Numbered from the stretch's first letter, positions 1 to 10,203 are shown. The stretch: 64,000 nucleotides of DNA from Nematostella vectensis (GCF_932526225.1 NC_064036.1:2915501-2979500), one strand, 5' to 3'. Notes: a model not told the origin generated them from the sequence alone. Made by a program: numbers and translations.

Positions 1-264
1 GGTTGGCAAGAATAGCAGGTACGACTGGTGGATACGGTTTGGTATCTGCTCCGAGAAATGGGCGTAGGTAGTCGGAGTAGGGGTTGTCTGTGTGTAGCTC
101 CCGACGGGCTGCGAGCTTACCCACTTGCACACTCGGTCTATGGAGGCTGAGCCCTTGGGAAGTTTGGCATGCAGAGCGGCCACTCCCTGGAAGCCACCTC
201 TGGCGTAGTATATAGGACGAAGGAACGCATCGAGTTCTTCGTCGGACATGCGCTTCGCCGCCAT
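1..264 (-). CDS. Polinton/Maverick integrase, N-terminal part (cut by window start)
   Basis: An open minus-strand frame starts at ATG 264-262 and runs off the window edge (88 codons). It has the N-terminal layout of Polinton/adintovirus retroviral-type (rve) integrases: a Gly/Phe block (ARGGFQGVAALHAKLP, near residues 22-37), a helix-turn-helix-like part with KW, then HQSYLLFLP at the very edge. Family members normally have Asp in this last motif (hQaDLLFLP), the first residue of the catalytic D,D,E triad. Here the codon at 21-19 reads TAC (Tyr), so the copy is probably catalytically dead, unless this is a sequencing error. The rest of the integrase is outside the window. Structural genes of the same element lie to the right, on both strands. 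The family call comes from motif recognition, not from a search. Confidence 0.6.
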   Translation of the reverse strand, partial: MAAKRMSDEELDAFLRPIYYARGGFQGVAALHAKLPKGSASIDRVCKWVSSQPVGSYTQTTPTPTTYAHFSEQIPNRIHQSYLLFLPT

Positions 265-636
265 TATGTGTCTGCAATGTATGGCAATACATTGCAACAG
301 GTGTGTCAGTCTCCAACAGGCGGTTGCCGTCTGCTCGGGTAGTGCCGCGCGAAGCGCTCGGTCTTTCTGAGGTCGGTAGGCCCCCGAAGAACGGCATTGG
401 CGAATCTCTTAACGCACTGGCTGTCTGCGCGCCACAACTCGAGGCTTCGGTTAGCAATGTCACCAAAGCTACGACACCTTCTGTGTCATCCACCCATCGA
501 CGACACCTTCGGTGTCATCGACTTTTCTCGCTTAGCAGCGGCTGCTACCTCGTGCATAGCACTCCACAACCGGTCTGCAATCATCTTATACGTATACGTA
601 TACGCGCAGTATGGAAAAGGGCCGCCTAGATCTAAA
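265..636. other. spacer inside the Polinton remnant
   Basis: No convincing gene is seen. The overlapping plus-strand open frames (303-629, 397-759) have no family signature and overlap the minus-strand genes. A short alternating purine-pyrimidine stretch (CGTATACGTATACGC) lies near 590-604, and a doubled CGACACCTTC(T/G)GTGTCATC phrase lies near 473-520. Confidence 0.4.
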
Positions 637-1063
637 TCACAGCAAGCGGCTAGCTGTGTAGCCGATGGCGAGAGCGCCGGCGCCGATGTACGCCAACTCG
701 GCGTTTTTCTGCGTTCTGCTGGGGACGTAGTAGTCGGACAGCTCAGGAGCCCGCATTGACTCCAGGGATTGTTTTGGTCGGGTCTGGTTGTAAAGTTTGA
801 GCGCGTAGTTAGTGTCGGTGAAGTTTTGCTTTGCGAGGGCCCCTCTCTCGCGACTTTGCACTTGCCAATCGAGGATTTTTTTGTCGCCGCTGTTGGTAGC
901 GTCCATAGTCTTGTTGGTTTTTCTCTAAGGCCTTGTCGTGCCTCTCCTTCTCAGCTAAGGCAGGGCTCTCATCGTTCGACAGGAACTTTGCGAGGTAGTT
1001 GCCACCAACGAATGCAGTCGCGTTTAGGACGGCGCCACCAACCAAAATTGCGACGGAGGCCAT
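637..1063 (-). pseudogene. small membrane protein of Polinton type, frameshifted
   Basis: Two overlapping minus-strand frames read as the halves of one conserved small protein of cnidarian and insect Polinton-like elements. The first half starts at ATG 1063-1061 with a hydrophobic N-terminus (MASVAILVGGAVLNATAF), followed by a charged coiled segment with ERHDKALEKNQQDYGRYQ. The second half (637-906) carries the C-terminal signature PELSDYYVPSRTQKNAEL and a terminal hydrophobic helix (AYIGAGALAIGYTASRLL). The reading frame changes near 870-900, where the charged segment continues in the other frame. Two membrane segments flank a coiled middle. Its role is unknown; in related elements it sits next to the structural genes. 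A sequencing error cannot be told from true decay. Confidence 0.5.
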
Positions 1064-1219
1064 CGAGTAGTGTGTGATGCTGTGTATGTGAACACGAGTT
1101 TAATACATAGCCTACACAAGGCTACATGGGCAGGATCTTCTGGTCCTAAAGGTAACCCTCCAAAGCGACAGCACCTGCAACGGCGGCAGTCATCATCGGG
1201 GTCACTGGCTTTCTGCAGT

Positions 1220-2440
1220 TTATTGTTGTAGCATATAGTTGTAGTTTATCACCAGATCGCTCGGCATCAGCCACACTCCTGGTCCGACCGCAAGACTCAG
1301 TCTCACCTTGGCCTCATGCACGGCTAACTGGTACCTTTGCATGCTTTGAGCGATGTCGTTTTCTATGATCGCGTCTTCAAGCAGCTTCGTGAACTCCGCC
1401 TGCGCCTCCATGGCCGGCCCACCGGCCCCCGCGATAGAGGAACGGACGCTCACCTGCGCGCCAAGCACTGTGTAGACGAACGCCTCGATCGAGCGATCGA
1501 GTCTTCCTAGCCCTGCTTTTGTCAGCCCCTCACCTTTGGGAGGCGCAAATCAGCTATATTGCACGCCCCCGTGGTCGTCGTTGCATATGAGACCCACCTG
1601 CTTCCCACTATTGTACGTCCCACCTTCGTCGCTAAACAGATTGAGGTGGCTCGGGTACTCGTCCGCCGCCGTGTCGTAGCCACGGATCACGTGCACGTTG
1701 CGATACCCCTCCCCCGGGTAGAACACAAACACATCGCCTAGCCCGTGGTTCCGCCCGCCTTTCCATCGGAAGTCCGGCTTACGCGGCAAACTCTATGCAT
1801 AGACGCTCGAAAGCGGCTTTCTTGTAGGGGTTATATTTTTGTGTGAACGGGCTGTCGCCAGGCAGGGGGCGCCGAGCTCGTAGAGTATCCTTCGCGTGGT
1901 AAAGTAGACGTGAAACCTTAGAAATCCCCTGATGACAGAGGGGGGCTTGGCGAAAGCGGGGTCGGTTAGGGACACCCCGCATCCGGCGGTTGCGCACCAG
2001 ACCGCAAAGTTGAGTTGCTGTGGCCAGCACCCATAGGAAGGCTCCGATAGCCAACGGCGAGACTCCTTGGCGGACTTGTGCGTGACTACCGTCCATTTGA
2101 ATATGTCTCGGACCCTAGTCGTGGATGATTTGTCCTCAGCCACGTGTATCTCTAGCTGCGTGAGTAGTGGGGTGATGTCTGAGGCCGTGCTCTCCACGGG
2201 GGTCGCGGGCACGGCGTAGAGCAGCTTTTGCCCGAGGGTCAGAGACCTAGGGAAACCGGGTTTTGCGTGTTTGATTTGTTCGGCTATAGCGTGTTTGATA
2301 TGTTCTGCTATAGAGGCTCCCGCCCAGTTGCCGCCTTTTTCGTCTCTTCCGCCCCGTTCGCCTCCTCGTTCAGCATCCGCCAGCCTTCCCAATCCATGCT
2401 CAGTCCTATTAAACACAAAGGCGGGCTGTGTCCAATACAA
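1220..2440 (-). pseudogene. large conserved Polinton-element structural protein, broken in several places
   Basis: Minus-strand pieces in different frames make up one long conserved protein. From 2440 to about 1900 the frame carries VRDIFKWTVVTHKSAKESRR, YGCWPQQLNFAVWCAT and RGFLRFHVYFTTRRILYELG. The next conserved stretch (LPGDSPFTQKYNPYKKAAFE) is in the frame of 2096-1779. GGRNHGLGDVFVFYPGEG and FSDEGG follow in the frame of 1789-1550, then LTKAGLGRLDRSIEAF and LGAQVSVRSSIAG down to VGPGVWLMPSDLVIN (about 1530-1220). At least three frame changes are therefore present (near 1890, 1790 and 1550). The motif order matches an uncharacterised structural protein common in cnidarian Polinton-like elements. 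It runs divergently from the minor-capsid-like gene, and the two 5' ends overlap near 2430-2440. High GC and strong residue conservation suggest recent decay or assembly errors. Confidence 0.55.
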
Positions 2441-3121
2441 TGGTGGTCCTACATACTGTGCTCACCAAAGGCGAACAGACGCTCTACTTCGAGCGGCCGA
2501 TAAGGCGCCCACGCTTCGTGGCGCTCCGGCAGTGCTCGCTGTTTAACAGCTGGTATAATCTCGAGCGGGAGCATCAGATAACGACTATATCCGCCCTCCC
2601 GCCCATCGCTACTCTGCCAGCCGGGCACCACACGGCCGAGTCCATCGTGGAAACGATCAACTGCGCTGAAAGCAAGATTCTGACCGCGAAGCTGGATCCC
2701 CTCACCGGGAGGATCGCGCTTATGTCCAATGGCGTTGCGTTCCTGAATGCCGAGCTTTGCGCACTATTTGGCCTAGAGGCTGAAGACAATCAGTTGGGGG
2801 AGCGGGGCCTCGCACTGCCCTTGGAGGGGGGGGGGGGCACTTAAGGTGGCTTTGCCGAAAATAGAGGCCCTCTACATCTGCTGCGATATCGTAGATCGCA
2901 CGCAATGCCTCTCCTTAGGCAAGCCTTCAAACGTTCTCGCTTGCCTAGAAACCCGCGGGAGACCGCACGAGAAAGTCGTCTATGGACCCGACATCCCCGT
3001 TTGTGTCGCAGCAACTTCCTCTGAGTTTGTCTCGAGTATCCAAATATGGATAAGGGATAACTACGGTAGACGGGTGGACTATAAGGGCAAGTCCGTTCGC
3101 CTTGTATTAGAGCTAAGCTAG
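2440..3121 (+). pseudogene. minor-capsid (penton)-like protein of Polinton type, split at a G run
   Basis: Two adjacent plus-strand frames look like the N- and C-terminal parts of one protein. The first (ATG 2440, stop about 2844) has the family's RPRFVALRQCSLFNSWYNL, a LPAGHHTAESIVETIN phrase and FLNAELCALFGLE. The second (about 2846-3121) has IEALYICCDIVD, VVYGPDIPVCVAATSSEF and the diagnostic end SIQIWIRDNYGRRVDYKGKS, the beta-strand pattern ending many minor-capsid-like proteins of adintovirus/Polinton elements. The break coincides with a run of twelve G (2826-2837), so replication slippage or a homopolymer sequencing error is plausible. It is followed 16 bp later by the next structural gene on the same strand. 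The penton assignment is an inference from fold-like pattern and position. Confidence 0.5.
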
Positions 3122-3137
3122 CTCCAACGTAACAAAC

Positions 3138-3686
3138 ATGGCAAACAGCGACGTTAGCGGTGGTTCCATATACCCCTCGCTTCCCAGTATGCACAGCGGC
3201 GGCGACGTGCAAAGCTCCCGACTCCAGAAAATATGTGACACTCAGGCGGTTCTAGACAACGAGATAACGCATCATCGACAGGTGCGGAAAATGTATAAGC
3301 GCGCCTTTGCCGTTACCCATGCTTTGTCTGTGGCATCCGGCATCGCTGCATGGGCGCTTTCCAGCGCCGGGGTAGGAGTCTCTTTGAGTGGGATAGGGGT
3401 TCTGATCGGCGGTCCGCTGGCAGGGGTCGCTGGGCTGATCGGTGTCGTGGGCGTAGGCGCAGGGATAGTCTCTAGGGGTCTTACGAGCAAGGTGGCTAAA
3501 CACGAAGACACAATGGTTTTAGCGGAGAGTAAGAAAAACTCGATCAGCGAGCTGGTCTCTAAGGCTCTGCAAGACGGGCATATCTCAGACGAAGAGTTCC
3601 AACTAATACTTCGGGAACAAGAGAGATACTACGCGCTCAAGGCCACTATCAGAGCTCGACACGGCCTCGCATCGCGTGAGAAATAA
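3138..3686 (+). CDS. Polinton-type small virion/membrane protein, intact
   Basis: This is an intact 182-residue frame starting ATGGCAAACAGC, 16 bp after the minor-capsid-like frame. The N-terminal 50 residues are polar. HHRQVRKMYKRAFAVTHALS leads into a long Gly/Val/Ala-rich hydrophobic region (about residues 62-112) able to form two membrane helices. The C-terminal third is charged and helical, with SISELVSKALQDGHISDEEF and ILREQERYYALKATIR, resembling a SHOCT-like end module. This arrangement (short polar start, YKR, hydrophobic hairpin, KAL.D..ISDEEF) recurs directly downstream of the minor-capsid-like gene in cnidarian and arthropod Polinton-like elements. Function is unknown; membrane association in the particle is an inference. 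It is the only unbroken full-length gene of the remnant. Confidence 0.6.
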   Translation: MANSDVSGGSIYPSLPSMHSGGDVQSSRLQKICDTQAVLDNEITHHRQVRKMYKRAFAVTHALSVASGIAAWALSSAGVGVSLSGIGVLIGGPLAGVAGLIGVVGVGAGIVSRGLTSKVAKHEDTMVLAESKKNSISELVSKALQDGHISDEEFQLILREQERYYALKATIRARHGLASREK

Positions 3687-3976
3687 AGCAAAAAGGGCCC
3701 CCGAGAAAGTCCCTGGAGACGCGCGAAAAGATGAAAAAGAGGCTGCGAGAAATTCGCGAAGAGTTCGGGAGCGAGGTGTTCGAGAACTCAGGTTTAAACG
3801 CCACGCTAGCGGCTTCGAATTTACGGCCGTAAAACGGTTATTCCGCGCTCCGTAGGGTGGCGGTCCAATCCAATGCTCGGTATACTACAGGACAGACGAG
3901 GGTCTGATTGCAAGGTTCCCACTTGTTACCACACAAGGGGGGCCAGCGCTTTTTCGCCCCAAAGAGTTGTGTACCC
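3687..3976. other. right flank of the Polinton gene block
   Basis: A short open frame (3731-3832, 33 codons, MKKRLREIREEFGSEVFENS...) is the only coding-like stretch. It could be the tail of a further element gene, but evidence is weak. The segment stays GC-rich up to about 3980 and then drops sharply to AT-rich host-like sequence, which may mark the element's inner edge. Confidence 0.3.
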
Positions 3977-4162
3977 GAACCCCGCCCGACGTAGATTAGC
4001 AATTGCCAATTATTTATCTACCAGAACCCCGCCCGACGTAGATTAACAATTGCCAATTATTAATCTACCAGAACCACGCCCGACGTAGATTAACAATTGC
4101 CAATTATTAATCTACCAGAACCCCGCCCAACGTAGATTAATTATTGCTAATTATTAATCTAC
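3977..4162. repeat. four 47-bp tandem repeats with internal hairpins
   Basis: Copies start at 3977, 4024, 4071 and 4118 with exact 47-bp spacing. Each begins GAACCCCGCCCGACG. Each then contains an inverted repeat in which GTAGATTAA faces TTAATCTAC around an ATTGCCAAT core, so every unit can form a cruciform. The last copy diverges in the loop. A TATA-like TATAAAAA follows at 4183-4190. Position beside the Polinton gene block suggests a regulatory or end-associated repeat of that element, which is an inference. Confidence 0.85.
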
Positions 4163-4947
4163 GCGATCCTTGATCTGCTGTCTATAAAAAACCCCAGTCC
4201 CCCCGCATGTTGACGTCCCTGTTCCATTCTGTTCCACACTTTTGTTGTTCACTTACAAGGATTCTTGGACGTCTACGCACTAAATACCTAATTAAAACCA
4301 CGTTTCACATGAATAGCCTGAAAGAAAGGCAAATTACGTTGAACGCTTCACGTTTTTCAAGTTATTCTTACGAGAAAAAAGTTCGAGCGTTTTCGGGGAA
4401 ATATTTGTCAATTCGACTAATTTTTTTATTCACACATTAAAAAAAGTGTAAACAACTAGGTAAAAATGACACTGCGTATTATTTGAAACAACATTTACTT
4501 ATAACAAACAAGGCTGGATTTTATTATAGACAAAACGACAGCCATTAAAAATCTTGAAGTATACTATACCCACGAACGTAATTCGACTGCATAAATATGG
4601 CCTAGTTTTACTGGTGGATTGTGTTGTTGTTCCTCCACCCCCTTATTTTTTTTTACCCAAGTCAGTATAGCCCGTGTCCGGAACAAAACCTTACTGGACC
4701 CGATTCTGGACCAAAATTTTGACGTGGCTAGTTGATAGAAAATATGTCTGCGCTTCGCTGTCTATTTTGCTCTTACAACTGCCTAAGCGTTGGCAATTGT
4801 TGATGCCGCTGTCTTTGCGATCCTCGTCTTTTCTGAGACGCCTTTCTCCTATTACATGTTTCTGCCTTGTCTAGATTCCTTCTTGCTCCTCTCTGTTTTT
4901 CTAACAGTCCTAACTCCAATTCCTTATTATTATGATCAGGACCACTT

Positions 4948-5440
4948 TTAGGTGGCGTTGGTTCTTTTTGTAGAAGTTCTGGGACGCGCTTGTATTGATA
5001 ATGCTCTTGGGACCATGTGTGTTGGGTCCCTTGCAGGATTTTGCGCGCTGTGTTCGCGAGGTTTTCTCTCTCGCTGATCTTGTGTTGAATCGATAAGGTC
5101 TTCTGTCACATAGACTGTTGGACTTCGCAGATCGACCTTACTGCCCGCCATCATCTTATCCAATACTTCTTTAAAGTGAGGAGAACTACTCGTTATTAAT
5201 ACAGAGGGCATTTCGATCTGCTTCCATTCAGGAACGCTGAATGGTTTAGACATCCCAGCATTAAGCTCTCTCTGCTACAATAGTCGCAGATCTTCAAACT
5301 GCTGACATTTTTTCTCCAGTTCATTGTAAGCTTAGGAAGTTTTTCCCTGTGAAACCACCATAGTTTTTTTATACATAAAGTTTCCTGATGGAGCTTGGAG
5401 AAGTGATTGAGTTTCCACCTGTCGTGCTAGCCCTCTAAGG
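4948..5440 (-). pseudogene. possible decayed coding region of unknown type
   Basis: A minus-strand open frame (5253-4948, 101 codons, MSKPFSVPEWKQIEMPSVLI...) has protein-like composition and continues upstream, with only isolated stops, through LARQVETQSLLQAPSGNFMY and NELEKKCQQFEDLRLL. The charged, helical character looks coding rather than random, but I do not recognise the family. It may be a transposon or retrocopy remnant. Confidence is low. Confidence 0.25.
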
Positions 5441-5501
5441 TGAGAAGTGTGTAAATATTCATGGTTCTCGTGTTAGAGGGGCAACTATCTTATTAGCATA
5501 T

Positions 5502-5743
5502 TTAAAGGGGCAGTCGCACGTTCGTTTCAAAGTGAAAATACACCGTGGAATCGTCATTTCTTGAGAGCGAAAATAGACGGCTGAAAGAGTATGCAGATGT
5601 GAAATCCGTTTGCATCGCGCCGAATTTACTCACAAGAAGACAATCAATAGCTTTTAGATAGTGTCCTGTAGTTTTTCTCTGTGCTAGATTGGTGACGGTA
5701 GCATTCTTGAAAAATACCGCCACCGATGCGACTGCCCCTTTAA
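5502..5743. mobile_element. TTAA-flanked MITE (piggyBac-like)
   Basis: TTAA at 5502-5505 is followed by AGGGGCAGTCGCA, and the mirror image TGCGACTGCCCCT ends at TTAA 5740-5743. The TTAA target duplication and near-perfect 13-bp or longer terminal inverted repeats around about 234 bp fit a non-autonomous piggyBac-type element. A 94-codon minus-strand open frame inside it looks fortuitous. Confidence 0.75.
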
Positions 5744-6450
5744 AACTTTTGAAAGTTATGAACTTTCCTATGGTTGCTTTTTTCATTACCCGTTTTCGAA
5801 ACTTTTATGAAATTGTTTTTAAAACGATTATCCCGGCTTCTAACAGCTTTCAATAGAGAAAAAAATGAGAGAATCCATAATTTCTAAGAAGACAACTATT
5901 CGTCATTTAAAACGAGGACTCAGTCACGCACATTTCACGCTGTTTTCTCCATATTCTTTTTACCAAAACACACTCAAAGGTGTCACTTTTAGTATTGACC
6001 ATCTACAGAAAATACAGCCTCTAAACACGTTTGAGCCTTAATATCATATGCGACTAATATATTACTATAAAACTAATTTAAGAAAAGAAGAAACGTTATT
6101 GTATACGGAGTGAGTTTTTATTGACTATTCAAATCAAACTAAAAATGCGCGATTCCTGGCGACTCGTTCTTGTCTTATTTTACAGTAATTAGCTATGACA
6201 ATAAGGATCGCAAACTCCATGTCAAACTACTACCCCATTTAGCGACCTTTATCGTCATAGAGCTTCTTATAAAATCAATTAAAATAATAGAGGGTTCACT
6301 GTTCTTCATTAAACAAAGGACCGTATGGATCACTAGACAATTGGCTGCAAATGCCTTTACAAACGCGTTCCACGTACGAGATAAACAAAGCGATGGAAAT
6401 ACGAAAGCAAATCATAAACAGCATAAGTGTTAGGAGGGGAATATGCCGAG

Positions 6451-8619
6451 ATGAGCTTCCAAGAGGGTTTTGAAAGCGAGCTTCTTGAACCTCAGGTTGA
6501 GCCCTCGCTCCTTTCGAAGTCATCCGAGTTTTCCAAGGTCTTGGCGGAGCTTGCTTCTGATAGTCCATCACACGATTCTGCCCAGAAAAGTGTCCGTTTT
6601 AAAGAAGGGGACACAGGAGATGGTGCTTTCTCGACAGATATAGCCTCTAGTCTACAAAAAGATTCTTTTTCTAGTCATCTTGATAACGGGATATCTCAAG
6701 TTCCGAGTAAACAAGCGCCTCATGGTCACGGATTACCCAAACAATGCGAATTATTTGGTAAACAAGGAGTCTCATCCGAACAAGGCTGTAGTGCCAAGTC
6801 TTCAATTGATGAAGGTGCTGTCCAAGCGGCGAGAGCAGAAGCTGGTGATGGATTAGCAATCACGCACAAAGGTTCTTCATCAAGAGATGAACAGGAAAGA
6901 CCTGATAAAGAATTTGACGGATATGTCGTCTTCACAGACGCCAGAAGCAGCTCCGGCAGTACTAGCGATCAATATAAGGCTAAAGTAAAAGATGCGCGTG
7001 GTGAAGTGAATGAGACCTCAGCCGGCACGTATGTGCAAACACAACCGCAACGTAAGAACAGTATCAAAGCTTTGTCTCAAAGGATTGGAAACCACCCTGT
7101 CATCGCAAAAGCAAAGAAAACAAGCTCCAGATTATCGGTAAAGCGGCAAGAGAAATCAGACAAGCAACTATCCGCTACAGCGGACTCCTTAGTAACGCGT
7201 CCGGCTCATCAACATCCACCAAAAATCTCAATTTTAACAGAATCGTCTCGACACAATTCTCCCAAGTCGTCACCTATACCCATGCAGGGAAGGTCACCGT
7301 CCTCCAGGCAACCAACGTCGCCACCATCACCTAGGCAACCAACCTCAACACCATCACCTAGGCAACCAACGTCGCCCCCATCACCTAGGCAGCCAACTTC
7401 ATTACCATTACCTGGGCAACAAACGTCACTATCATCACCTAGACAACGGATGTCATCGCCCAGGTCCCCAATATCACCACAAACCAGGTCAATGACATCA
7501 CCTAGATCACCACAATCACCAACAGTGCCTCGTCGACCAATATCACCTAGACCGCCGTTGTCGTCATCACCTAGTTCACCATTGTCTCCGAGTTTACCAG
7601 GGTCAACTCCTCCTCCGCTGTCACCCCTATCTCCGAGACCCACCTTGTCCCCTAGGCCAGGAAGTCGGTCTTCCTTATCTCCGAGTCCTTCCTTGTCACC
7701 TAGGCCAGGAAGGCGGTCACCTTCATCTCCGAGACCTACCGTGGTTTTAAGGCCAGCCAAAAAAGAAGGACCTCCGGAGGGTGCTATGGTCAGTAATAGC
7801 ATTGAATCGAGCCTGGAACAGGTAAGTACCTCTGGAGAGCAGGGAGACGTCAATGATGTATCGTCCGTGCTATGCGTCACAATGGACGTGCCGGCTAGCC
7901 ATAGAAGCTCGACGACTGGGAGTTATCAGAAGTCACGAGCTGATAAGCTCGCTATATCACCCCGCGTCGCTCAGATAAGACGAGGGAGTGTTATCCGGTC
8001 CAATAGTCACGAACCCCCAATTGAATACTTGCAGGTGCCAGTCCATGTGAGAAGCAAGTCTTTTTTCCAAATCGACTCGGAACGGACCAACGACAGAGAA
8101 GACGTAAGCCCTTTACTACGGAGGCCAACTTCGGGTTCCGAAAACTCTCCGAATGAAGCACGAAGGAGATCTAATGGATGGACGGACGAGATGGCAAGTG
8201 TTCAATTGAGCCCCAGGCGCGGAAGTATAAACATGGTGCGCCGGGGTTCAAAATGCTTAGGGGATTTATCCCTTGGAGATGCAAGCACACAGCGCCCGAG
8301 CACCCCAGACATCATGTCCCCAACTATTGGCCGTAGGTTGAGCATAGTGGCTCATGGGCAGCAACGCAGGAGGTCTAAAATATCGGATGAGCTGAGCCTG
8401 GTAGCGAGCCTACTAATTCATGAGGCAAGTGTAGGCGATGACGACGTGGCACTACCGGAAGTGAGTTTGAGTGACGTCATGAAAAGCTGGAATGCTTCCG
8501 CTGAGGATAAGCACGCGCTGTCACGTGTTATCGACAAACGAAAAGAAGCGAAAATAGACTTTGAGGCGGTACAGAACTGTAGGTATCTAAGGAACACCTC
8601 GCATGAGGACGACTCATGA
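6451..8619 (+). CDS. gene A: 722-residue Ser/Pro-rich disordered protein, unknown family
   Basis: A single uninterrupted frame from ATG 6451 (first in-frame ATG; an in-frame stop lies at 6424) to TGA 8619. The protein is mostly low complexity. Residues 1-270 are polar and acidic/Ser-rich. About residues 280-440 form SPR/PTSPP-type repeats such as SPRQPTSPPSPRQPTS, encoded by imperfect CCATCACCTAGGCAACC DNA repeats. Residues 450-640 contain basic phospho-site-like patches (SPRRGS, RRGS, RRRS). The C-terminus has LPEVSLSDVMKSW and then CRYLR (residues 710-714). The same pair of motifs ends gene B 1.6 kb downstream. No domain is recognised. A scaffold regulated by phosphorylation is possible but is only an inference. 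A spliced 5' exon is not excluded. Confidence 0.7.
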   Translation: MSFQEGFESELLEPQVEPSLLSKSSEFSKVLAELASDSPSHDSAQKSVRFKEGDTGDGAFSTDIASSLQKDSFSSHLDNGISQVPSKQAPHGHGLPKQCELFGKQGVSSEQGCSAKSSIDEGAVQAARAEAGDGLAITHKGSSSRDEQERPDKEFDGYVVFTDARSSSGSTSDQYKAKVKDARGEVNETSAGTYVQTQPQRKNSIKALSQRIGNHPVIAKAKKTSSRLSVKRQEKSDKQLSATADSLVTRPAHQHPPKISILTESSRHNSPKSSPIPMQGRSPSSRQPTSPPSPRQPTSTPSPRQPTSPPSPRQPTSLPLPGQQTSLSSPRQRMSSPRSPISPQTRSMTSPRSPQSPTVPRRPISPRPPLSSSPSSPLSPSLPGSTPPPLSPLSPRPTLSPRPGSRSSLSPSPSLSPRPGRRSPSSPRPTVVLRPAKKEGPPEGAMVSNSIESSLEQVSTSGEQGDVNDVSSVLCVTMDVPASHRSSTTGSYQKSRADKLAISPRVAQIRRGSVIRSNSHEPPIEYLQVPVHVRSKSFFQIDSERTNDREDVSPLLRRPTSGSENSPNEARRRSNGWTDEMASVQLSPRRGSINMVRRGSKCLGDLSLGDASTQRPSTPDIMSPTIGRRLSIVAHGQQRRRSKISDELSLVASLLIHEASVGDDDVALPEVSLSDVMKSWNASAEDKHALSRVIDKRKEAKIDFEAVQNCRYLRNTSHEDDS

Positions 8620-10203
8620 CAGTGTGTTTGATAGAGTGTGCTTGGAACATTAAGAGCAAAGGAAACCGCCAAGTAGCCGATCATAGTGCTCGTCTTAAAA
8701 CATTGCTTTGCCACTATGAAATGTTGTGTTTCGATACTTCGTTTAAGCTGCCTCTTGTCTTCGTCCTCAGGGTCTCTTCATAGCGATACCAAACAGCGGC
8801 TTAGCCAGGATTTTTATTAGGAGGGGCCCAAAAGGGACTTTGAATGCATTTTCTCCTGTACTTTAGTTAATGTCTCATACATTTACTCTATTTTTGGCTG
8901 CTAAAAAGAGGCTACGCCCTTGCCAAAGACAATAGAAAACCAACAGACAAATCTTATATGATGTTTTGCTGTAGAATTGGGGACTACGTCAAAAGCTAGG
9001 GGCCAGGCTCGTACCCAGCTCTCTTGGGGGATGCGCAGCCATATGTGCATCATGGGTAGCATTTGACGATCATCCAATAAGAAATTGAGGCAGAGAGGAG
9101 GTGCGCGCGCACCGTACCATCCTCCCCTTATGTAAGCACCTGGGTACGATTAATGAAAATTGCAAAAAGTCGACAAAACGCAACAAGTGCTTTTTATAGA
9201 ACATACTAATGATATTTTGCCAAGTCACCTCTCTCTAGAGGTTGTAATATTTTCCCAATGACATGTCCGTAGTTAATTTGTGCAAACAAACAGTTATGTT
9301 AAAACAAGTGGAGTTGGGAGAGAGCTGGTTGGAAAATGGTGTTGATTACGGGCTATAAAAGCATTTTAGACCTTGAAAGTCCTATATTATTTTCAGTATT
9401 ATTGATAAAGATCAAGGTTTCGGGAACCATCCAGAGCAATGTGTCTGTTACCCCAGGTTACGCAAATGACTGTTGGGTCACCCTAATGGTATTGTCGAAG
9501 CTTTGGTTACCTGTTAATTATAGGCTAAAGGTTTTGGGAAGAGCTTGCTTCGCTATTTGTCTCATTACATGAATTAATTAGACATTTAGCCCTTTTCGTT
9601 TGACTTTATTTACGACGATATTCCATGAATGACCATTTTGATAAGTTTATAAATTTCTACTTATTTTTTTCTTTATATGCTTGTTGTCATGGTTTTAAGC
9701 TCATTTATGTTTATGCAATAAAAACAAAGTGGAGCTAAAACCCACAGGATTGTTAAATACCATAACTAAATACATCTCTGTTGTTGTATATTATAAACAT
9801 TCAGCTAAAAAGTTCTTGTAAAAGAGATGTTGACAAAGATTTTGTCGTGTGCGTTACGGTTACTGCGCCTTTTCTCCCTCCCCCGTCATCACGAGATGTT
9901 GCACGTCACTGGTCACGCCGACACAACTACTCTCACAATACTCCCACAAAGTACATCACTCCAAAACTCACCCCTATCAGTGCTACCAAAACATTGTGTT
10001 AGTTAAGTGCTGATGGTAAGGATCGATCGAGTTTTCGTTCGCAAGATCTTACGCATAAACCTGTCGTTCTAGTCGACTGCTTATTGGCTGCCCATTTGAT
10101 ACGTGTTCGAATTCGATCACGGAATTTGCCCCCGAGCACGAGAGCTTGCGAGTGTCGGGTTAGTCATCTACTTGAAGATCAACTCCATATAAACCACGAC
10201 GCC
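8620..10203. other. spacer between genes A and B with degraded MITE pieces
   Basis: This contains the 3' flank of gene A, a dispersed-repeat-like segment near 8795-8860 (GCGGCTTAGCCAGGATTTTT, as in many cnidarian MITEs), the putative MITE 9010-9149, and an AATAAAA signal near 9717-9723. No exon is convincing. Confidence 0.4.
9010..9149. mobile_element. possible short MITE with CGTACCCAG ends
   Basis: CGTACCCAG (9010-9018) is mirrored by CTGGGTACG (9141-9149). The 140-bp body has a GTGCGCGCGCAC palindrome. No clear target-site duplication is visible, so the call is tentative. Confidence 0.35.

Larger units (their letters stand above)
4163..6450. other. AT-rich spacer between Polinton remnant and gene A
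   Basis: The spacer holds a possible decayed coding stretch (4900-5460, minus) and a TTAA-flanked MITE (5502-5743), listed separately. The remainder is AT-rich sequence without convincing exons; open frames at 4207-4440 and 6170-6433 show no family signature. Confidence 0.4.

Noticed and set aside
303..759. Plus-strand open frames in the Polinton remnant
   Set aside because: They overlap the motif-bearing minus-strand genes and lack any family signature; GC-rich DNA easily yields such frames.
7209..7880. Minus-strand 223-codon Gly/Asp-rich frame
   Set aside because: Antisense of the Ser/Pro-rich repeat region of gene A; composition follows from complementing SPR codons.
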